Assembly: GCA_945905915.1 (NCBI GenBank)
Contig: CAMDQL010000060.1
Location: forward strand, 1 to 10,725
Length of the DNA: 10,725 nt
Source: Flavobacterium psychrophilum
GTDB lineage: Bacteria; Bacteroidota; Bacteroidia; Flavobacteriales; Flavobacteriaceae
Direction: 5' to 3'
Position numbers and translations under genes: made by a program. Each line of letters opens with the position of its first letter. Positions within the stretch are counted from its first letter, which is position 1. A model generated the notes under the pieces. The model had not been told where the DNA came from. It saw only the letters and a program-made list of their open reading frames with translations, and ran no database searches. Below, one piece after another: positions 5,798-10,725 of this stretch.

Positions 5798-6581
5798 TTT
5801 TATTAAAGAAAAAACAAATTTTACTCCCGAATTTGGGGTGATATTAGGTTCGGGTTTGGGCGATTTTACTAACGATATTACTATAGAACACGTATTGCCT
5901 TATACTGAAATTCCTCATTTTCCAATTTCAACAGTTCAAGGTCATAAAGGCGCATTAGTGTTTGGTACAATTCAAGGAAAAAAAGTGGTTGCTATGCAAG
6001 GTCGTTTCCATTTTTATGAAGGGTATGACATGAAACAAGTTACCTTTCCGGTTCGAGTAATGAAATTTTTAGGCATACAAAAACTTATTGTATCTAACGC
6101 TTCTGGTGGAGTTAATCCTGCATATAAAGTGGGTGATATTGTGGTAATTACAGATCACATTAACATGTTGCCAGAACATCCGCTTCGAGGTCAGAACGAT
6201 GAACGTTTTGGGCCTAGATTTGTAAATATGAGCGAACCATATTCTATGCAATTGATTAATAAAGCATTGGAACTAGCCAATCAATTGAAAATTGACTTGA
6301 AAACTGGGGTTTATTTAGCGCTACAAGGGCCAACGTTTGAAACACTAGCAGAATACAAAATGGTCAAAGCTATTGGCGCTGATTGCGTGGGAATGTCAAC
6401 AGTTCCTGAAGTTATTATTGCCCGTCATATGGATTTAGAATGTTTTGGAATTTCTGTAATTACCGATATGGGAGACAAAGAAAATATTGAAAATGTAAAT
6501 CATCAAGAAGTTCTGGAGGCTGCCAAAAAAGCAGAACCCAAAGTGCGTGAATTAATAAAAAATTTGATTATTTATTCTTAG
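5769..6581 (+). CDS. Purine nucleoside phosphorylase (trimeric PNP/MTAP family)
   Basis: The enzyme cleaves purine nucleosides with phosphate to free base and (deoxy)ribose 1-phosphate in purine salvage. The length of 270 residues fits the trimeric PNP family. Conserved sites are GVILGSGLG (23-31, phosphate-binding Ser28), VQGHKG (His59), MQGRFHFYEGY (Arg79, His81, Tyr83), SNASGGVN (109-116), GPTFET (Glu191) and VGMSTVPEV (Met209). His245 in VNHQEV matches human His257. The residue matching human Asn243 is Asp233 (ISVITDMG). This affects base choice and could allow 6-aminopurines, so I do not label it guanosine/inosine-specific. The ATG at 5769 is inside lpxK, in another frame; the conserved GSGLG motif 25 residues later supports it. 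The 3' end overlaps the facing sensor kinase gene by 14 bp with no terminator between them. Confidence 0.93.
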   Translation: MWEKVQETVSFIKEKTNFTPEFGVILGSGLGDFTNDITIEHVLPYTEIPHFPISTVQGHKGALVFGTIQGKKVVAMQGRFHFYEGYDMKQVTFPVRVMKFLGIQKLIVSNASGGVNPAYKVGDIVVITDHINMLPEHPLRGQNDERFGPRFVNMSEPYSMQLINKALELANQLKIDLKTGVYLALQGPTFETLAEYKMVKAIGADCVGMSTVPEVIIARHMDLECFGISVITDMGDKENIENVNHQEVLEAAKKAEPKVRELIKNLIIYS

Positions 6582-8769
6582 TTAAATACGAATGGACAAC
6601 CGAATAAAAATGTTCAGGTTCAAACGGTTTTGTAATCACTTCATTCATGCCAAACGATAATAATGTTTCTTTATTTTCGTTTAATGAAATGGCTGTTAAG
6701 GCAATAATAGGTGTTTGATTATCAAATGTTCTTATGACAGTTGTAGCTTCCGTTCCACTCATGCCTGGTAAATGCACATCCATCAAAATCAGGTCGTATT
6801 GATTCGTTTTTACATTTTCTATAGCTTCTTCACCACTGTCAACAATAACGCATGAAATACCTTTGTTTTCTAACATTTTTTGGGTAATCATTTGGTTAAT
6901 TTTGTTGTCTTCAACAAGAAGAATTGTTTTCTCGCTGAGGTTTGAAAGGGTTGTTATTGGAGTTGATTTTAACGCCTCTTTTTGTCCTTTTTCAAACAGC
7001 AATTCAAATGTAAAAGTGCTTCCTTTTCCACTTTCGCTAGATAAATGAATGGTACTATCCATTAGTTCCAGAATTTTTTTCACAATTGAAAGTCCTAATC
7101 CAGTGCCACCATAGGTTCTGTTTATTTCTACTGAACCTTGGCTAAAACTATCAAAAATAGCGTCTTGTTTTTCCAGAGGTATGCCAATGCCGTTATCTTT
7201 TATTTCGAAATGTAATTTTATAGTTTCATTACTTTCCTGTAAATTCTTAATGGTAAACCAAACTGAACCATTTTTACTAAACTTAATAGCATTGTTTAGT
7301 AAATTAATCACAATTTGAGAAAGTTTTGTGGGATCGCCTTTTAGATATTCGGTAATACTAGGGTCAATTGTTAAAAGACATTTCGTGTTGTTTTCCTGAA
7401 TGAATTCATTAAAAGAAATGGTAATATTTTCAATCAATTCTTTTAAGTTGAAATTGATTTTTTCGACTTGAATTTTATCCGATTCTAATCGGTTAATTTC
7501 TAAAATATCATTGATAAAATGCAACAAATAGCTTCCCGAAAATTCTAACGATTTTAAATAGTTGAGTTGGCTAGCTTTTGGTTTTTCTTGCAATAATAAA
7601 TAGGTTATACCATTTATGGCATTCAAAGGTGTTCTTAATTCATGACTTACAGTAGATAAAAATTCTGCTCTTGCTTTTGAGGCTTGTTCCGCTTTTTCTT
7701 TTTCAAGGGTTAGTTCTTTATTTTTTTCTTCTAACAGTTTATTTGAGGTAATTCTTATTTTGTTGTTTTTGTAAAGAGAAAAACTTAATAACGATAAAAT
7801 AGAAATAAGCGCAATACTTAAAATGAAAATTAATTTTGAAAAGCGTAATGTTTTTTGTTGTCTTTTTTTCTCTTTATCCAACTGCTCAATTTTTTTTAAT
7901 TGTTCGTCAAATTGAACTTTATCTATCATGTTTTCGGAAGCATTTGAATTAAAGCGGGTATTTAATGAGTCCGATAAGTGGGAGTATTTTTTCAAAAACA
8001 CCAAAGATTTTTTTGGATTATTGGCTTTTTCATAACCAACACTCAACTGCTTTAAAATTCTTTTTGAAATTCCAAAATCAGTTTTATTATTAGCATTTGA
8101 TTTGTTTGCAAGGTTATAGTAATTAATGGATGAAGTATAGTTGCCTTGTGCCATTTCAATTTCACCTAATTGAAAGTATGCTTCTGTTTTAGTTGTTGCA
8201 AAAGTATCATCAGAAAGGTTTTCAATTACCGATTTTAATATTTCTGAAGCAATTGCAAACTGCTTCTTTTCTTTGTTGATGATCCCTTTTTGTAAGTTGA
8301 TCAATTCTATCGCTTCAAAAAAATTAAGTTCTTCGTATAGTGAAGCTGCTTTTTCAAAATAAATTTCGGCTACACCAATTTTATTTTTTTTAAGATAACA
8401 TTTTCCTAATCCATAATAAGCAAGTGCTAAATTTGTCGTCGGATTTTTTTTATTAAATACATTGATCGCTCTTATGAAGTTATCTATTGCAAGTTCATTT
8501 TTTTCAATGTCGAAGTAAATGGTGGCGAGTTGCAAATACCCAATTCCTAATTTATTTTTTTGCTGCTTATTTTTTGCAAAGGATATTGCTTTTTCTGTAA
8601 ATAAAATTGCTTTACTGATCGACTTTTTTTCCTCTTTGTTAAAAAGTCCAATTTCTAAATAATAATCAGTACTATCATTGATCTTGGCAATATCTTTGTA
8701 CACTGATTGCGAGTAGCTTGTACAAGTTACTAATAAGAAGACGATTAAAATTTGTTTAAGTAAATTCAA
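6568..8769 (-). CDS. TPR-containing hybrid sensor histidine kinase/response regulator
   Basis: This 733-residue signalling protein is predicted to lie in the inner membrane. In order it has a signal peptide (1-21, LLKQILIVFLLVTCTSYSQS) and a sensor region of tandem TPR-like helical repeats (about 70-265). A short coiled coil and one membrane helix (312-332) follow. The kinase core begins with the dimerisation H-box SHELRTPLNAI (phospho-acceptor His376). The HATPase domain shows an N-box near INLLNNAIKF (488-497), DNGIGI (525-530) and GGTGLGLSI (554-562). A C-terminal receiver domain has VEDN (619-622), phospho-acceptor Asp664 in LMDVHLPGM, Thr692 and Lys714. There is no HPt or DNA-binding output domain, so phosphate must pass to an unlinked partner. 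The start is TTG at 8769: an in-frame TAA lies 9 nt upstream, no Met occurs early in the protein, and the signal peptide begins exactly there. It follows gap by 53 nt. Confidence 0.92.
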   Translation of the reverse strand: MNLLKQILIVFLLVTCTSYSQSVYKDIAKINDSTDYYLEIGLFNKEEKKSISKAILFTEKAISFAKNKQQKNKLGIGYLQLATIYFDIEKNELAIDNFIRAINVFNKKNPTTNLALAYYGLGKCYLKKNKIGVAEIYFEKAASLYEELNFFEAIELINLQKGIINKEKKQFAIASEILKSVIENLSDDTFATTKTEAYFQLGEIEMAQGNYTSSINYYNLANKSNANNKTDFGISKRILKQLSVGYEKANNPKKSLVFLKKYSHLSDSLNTRFNSNASENMIDKVQFDEQLKKIEQLDKEKKRQQKTLRFSKLIFILSIALISILSLLSFSLYKNNKIRITSNKLLEEKNKELTLEKEKAEQASKARAEFLSTVSHELRTPLNAINGITYLLLQEKPKASQLNYLKSLEFSGSYLLHFINDILEINRLESDKIQVEKINFNLKELIENITISFNEFIQENNTKCLLTIDPSITEYLKGDPTKLSQIVINLLNNAIKFSKNGSVWFTIKNLQESNETIKLHFEIKDNGIGIPLEKQDAIFDSFSQGSVEINRTYGGTGLGLSIVKKILELMDSTIHLSSESGKGSTFTFELLFEKGQKEALKSTPITTLSNLSEKTILLVEDNKINQMITQKMLENKGISCVIVDSGEEAIENVKTNQYDLILMDVHLPGMSGTEATTVIRTFDNQTPIIALTAISLNENKETLLSFGMNEVITKPFEPEHFYSVVHSYLTKNK

Positions 8770-8781
8770 ATGAAATTATTT

Positions 8782-8813
8782 TTAACCACGCAATTTAAGT
8801 GATTTGTGATTAA
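8782..8813. repeat. Imperfect inverted repeat between gap and the sensor kinase gene
   Basis: TTAACCAC (8782-8789) and GTGATTAA (8806-8813) form an 8-bp stem with one mismatch (a wobble pair on the minus strand) around a 16-nt spacer. On the minus strand, the direction of both genes, the T run comes before the stem rather than after it, so it is not a usual terminator. Both arms begin like the CACnAAGn repeats near 2073 and 2214 and may be a decayed copy. Confidence 0.3.
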
Positions 8814-8822
8814 AAAAAAAGT

Positions 8823-9833
8823 TTATTTTTTGGATACGAATGAAATTAAATCAATGATTCTTGACGAATAGCCAATTTCATTATCATACCAACCTACGAT
8901 TTTTACCATTTTATCGATTACTGAAGTTAATTGAGCATCAAAAACACATGAATTTTGATTACCAATAACATCTACCGAAACAATTGGATCTTCGGTATAC
9001 TCTATAATACCCTTTAAATTGGTCTCAGCTGCTTTTTTAAACGCTAGATTGATTTCAGCTATTGAAACTTCCCGTTTTACATTAAAAGTAATATCGGTAA
9101 GTGAACCATCGGCAACAGGAACTCTAATACCACAACCTCCAATTTTTCCTTCCAATTCTGGAAATATTTTAGTCAATGCTTTTGCAGCTCCAGTAGTTGT
9201 AGGAACTATAGATTGTGCAGCTCCGCGTGCTCTTCGTAAATCTTTATGTGGTTGATCGTGTAAACTTTGATCAGTAGTATAGGAGTGAACCGTAGTGATA
9301 TATGCTTGTTCGATACCACACAATTCTTGAATGATTTTAAGCATAGGTGCTGCGTTATTTGTAGTGCAGCTTGCATTGGATATAATGGTTTCCGAACCAT
9401 CTAAAATATGTTCGTTTACGCCTAAAACTAAGGTTTTAATTTTTTCATCTTCTGGAGGCGCGGATAATATTACTTTTTTTGCTCCCGCTAAAATGTGTTG
9501 GTTCAGGTTTTCAAATGTTTTGTATTTTCCTGTACATTCTATAACAATATCAACGTTTATTGCTTTCCAATCTAAGTTGGTGATTGCACCTTCATGAAAA
9601 AACAAAAATTGTTTATCGTCAATACAAATCGAATTGACATTAAACGATACTTTCTGATTCAAAACACCATGAATGCTATCATACTTAACCAAATGCGCCA
9701 TTGTTTTATTATCTGCAACGTCGTTTATGGCAACTACCTCAATTGTAGGATGATTCAAAAGTAATCGGAATACATTTCGTCCAATTCTTCCAAAACCATT
9801 TATAGCAATTTTTATTTTTGTTTCAGTTTTCAA
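8823..9833 (-). CDS. gap: Type I glyceraldehyde-3-phosphate dehydrogenase
   Basis: This enzyme converts glyceraldehyde 3-phosphate, NAD(P)+ and phosphate to 1,3-bisphosphoglycerate in glycolysis or gluconeogenesis. The length of 336 residues is normal. Key features are the Rossmann motif INGFGRIGRN (11-20), Asp38 after the second strand (AINDVAD), the catalytic stretch SNASCTTNN (152-160, nucleophile Cys156) and His183 in TTVHSYTTDQ. PTTTGAAKAL, RVPVADGSLTDITF and WYDNEIGYSSR follow. Asp38 suggests NAD preference. The family usually has CTTNC; here the second cysteine is Asn160. The start is TTG at 9833: no ATG exists between it and the upstream in-frame stop, and INGFGRIGR begins 10 residues later, as in the family. 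Flavobacteria often carry two gap genes, so this may be one of two paralogues. The sensor kinase gene follows on the same strand. Confidence 0.94.
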   Translation of the reverse strand: MKTETKIKIAINGFGRIGRNVFRLLLNHPTIEVVAINDVADNKTMAHLVKYDSIHGVLNQKVSFNVNSICIDDKQFLFFHEGAITNLDWKAINVDIVIECTGKYKTFENLNQHILAGAKKVILSAPPEDEKIKTLVLGVNEHILDGSETIISNASCTTNNAAPMLKIIQELCGIEQAYITTVHSYTTDQSLHDQPHKDLRRARGAAQSIVPTTTGAAKALTKIFPELEGKIGGCGIRVPVADGSLTDITFNVKREVSIAEINLAFKKAAETNLKGIIEYTEDPIVSVDVIGNQNSCVFDAQLTSVIDKMVKIVGWYDNEIGYSSRIIDLISFVSKK

Positions 9834-9899
9834 GTTATCGTTTCGGGTTGAAGAGTTAATGTAACTAAGCTAAATTATTAGAATTTTGGAATATAAAGA

Positions 9900-9920
9900 C
9901 TTCCATCATCCATCTTCCCG
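9900..9920 (-). repeat. 7-nt tandem repeat next to the lipA stop
   Basis: Three 7-nt units, CTTCCAT, CATCCAT and CTTCCCG on the plus strand (9900-9906, 9907-9913, 9914-9920), form a strand-asymmetric tract that ends one base before the lipA stop codon. On the transcribed (minus) strand it is pure purine plus T, of the type GGAAGATGGATG. It is not a hairpin, and no intrinsic terminator is seen in 9834-9921. Confidence 0.5.
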
Positions 9921-9921
9921 C

Positions 9922-10725
9922 TTAATGAATATGTTTTTCAGCATGATAAGATGAACGCACCAAAGCGCCACTTTCTACATGTCTAAAACCCAATTCTTTT
10001 CCTATTTGTTCATATTTTGCAAATTGTTCTGGCGTAATGAATTCTTTAACAGGTAAATGTTTTTTACTCGGTTGTAAGTATTGACCAATTGTAACAATAT
10101 CTACTTTCGCATCGGCTAAATCGTGTAAAACTTGAATTACTTCTTCCTCCGTTTCACCCAAACCTAACATGATGCCCGATTTTGTTCTTTTGATGCCTTG
10201 CTCTTTCAAATAACGCAACACTTCTAAGCTTTTTTCATATTTTGCTTGAATACGCACTTCGCGAGTCAAACGTTTTACAGTTTCCATGTTGTGTGAAACT
10301 ACTTCGGGTGCCACTTCAATAATTCGGTCGATATTTCTAGTATTTCCTTGAAAATCTGGAATTAGCGTTTCTAAAGTTGTGTTTGAATTCATTCGGCGAA
10401 TGGCTTTCACTGTTTCTGCCCAAATAATCGAACCCATATCTTTTAAATCATCGCGATCCACGCTGGTAATTACAGCATGTTTGATGTTCATAATCTTAAT
10501 AGAACGCGCTACTTTTTCGGGTTCGTCCCAATCCACCGTTTCGGGTCGACCCGTTTTTACCCCACAAAAACCACATGAACGCGTACAGATATTTCCTAAA
10601 ATCATAAACGTTGCGGTTCCTTCGCCCCAGCATTCACCCATATTAGGGCAACTTCCAGAGGTACAAATCGTGTTTAATTTGTATTTATCAACTAAACCGC
10701 GAAGTTCAGTATATTTAGGACCCGT
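9922..10725 (-). CDS. lipA: Lipoyl synthase LipA (5' truncated by window edge)
   Basis: LipA is a radical SAM enzyme that inserts two sulfur atoms into protein-bound octanoyl groups to make the lipoyl cofactor of 2-oxoacid dehydrogenases and the glycine cleavage system. The frame is open to the last base, so 267 residues are visible and about 20 N-terminal residues are missing; the ATG at 10641 is internal. The auxiliary cluster motif C-x4-C-x5-C is present as [12 protein letters not shown]. The radical SAM motif C-x3-C-x2-C follows as CTRSCGFC. The RSSYHA motif near the C-terminus includes the serine known to ligate the auxiliary cluster. [11 protein letters not shown] and TIGQYLQPS are further family signatures. 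The gene is on the same strand as gap, 88 nt upstream of it, with a short tandem repeat at its end. Confidence 0.96.
   Translation of the reverse strand, partial: TGPKYTELRGLVDKYKLNTICTSGSCPNMGECWGEGTATFMILGNICTRSCGFCGVKTGRPETVDWDEPEKVARSIKIMNIKHAVITSVDRDDLKDMGSIIWAETVKAIRRMNSNTTLETLIPDFQGNTRNIDRIIEVAPEVVSHNMETVKRLTREVRIQAKYEKSLEVLRYLKEQGIKRTKSGIMLGLGETEEEVIQVLHDLADAKVDIVTIGQYLQPSKKHLPVKEFITPEQFAKYEQIGKELGFRHVESGALVRSSYHAEKHIH

Noticed and set aside
8782..8822. Terminator between gap and the sensor kinase gene
   Set aside because: On the coding strand the T run precedes the stem instead of following it, and the stem is AT-rich with a 16-nt loop.
9019..9597. Opposite-strand open frames inside gap
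   Set aside because: They are shadows of a well-conserved gene and show no family features. The same holds for frames inside rluF (1520-1717), the zinc-ribbon gene (2412-2612), the phosphorylase gene (6069-6251) and the sensor kinase gene (6863-7048).

Overview
The window looks like a chromosomal stretch of a flavobacterium (Bacteroidota, probably Flavobacteriaceae). It is AT-rich, its genes lack clear Shine-Dalgarno sequences, and several starts are preceded by the Bacteroidota -7 element TAnnTTTG. It also carries a type IX secretion C-terminal sorting domain and a lineage-typical set of housekeeping genes. I see no phage, insertion sequence, CRISPR array, tRNA or rRNA.

Layout. Positions 1-679 hold the 3' end of a secreted T9SS cargo protein, closed by a strong hairpin terminator. 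A GNAT acetyltransferase (750-1241, +) then meets rluF (1238-2026, -) tail to tail. About 250 bases without a gene (2027-2275) hold a near-leaderless rluF promoter, an inverted pair of 8-nt-period repeats, and the terminator of the next leftward operon. That operon is a Nif3/DUF34 metal-centre protein followed, after 2 bp, by a coiled-coil 'zinc ribbon' protein that has lost all its cysteines (4173 to 2276, -). Divergent from it is a RelE/YoeB-type toxin-antitoxin module (4285-4780, +) whose toxin is broken by a one-base frameshift. lpxK (lipid A 4'-kinase) starts 3 bp after the toxin remnant and overlaps a purine nucleoside phosphorylase gene by 29 nt. The right part is all leftward: a TPR hybrid sensor kinase (6568-8769), type I GAPDH (8823-9833), and lipA (9922 to the window edge, 5' end missing).

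How the genes relate. Most are independent housekeeping functions: rRNA modification, lipid A synthesis, purine salvage, glycolysis and lipoate synthesis. The most informative local feature is the toxin-antitoxin module. It lies between Nif3 and lpxK, retains an intact antitoxin and a plausible promoter/operator, and appears to be the nearest recognisable promoter for the essential lpxK gene. I found no convincing new multi-gene system. The observations worth following are the decayed toxin upstream of lpxK, the intergenic short-period repeats, the metal-less zinc ribbon, and an Asn-to-Asp change in the base pocket of the phosphorylase.
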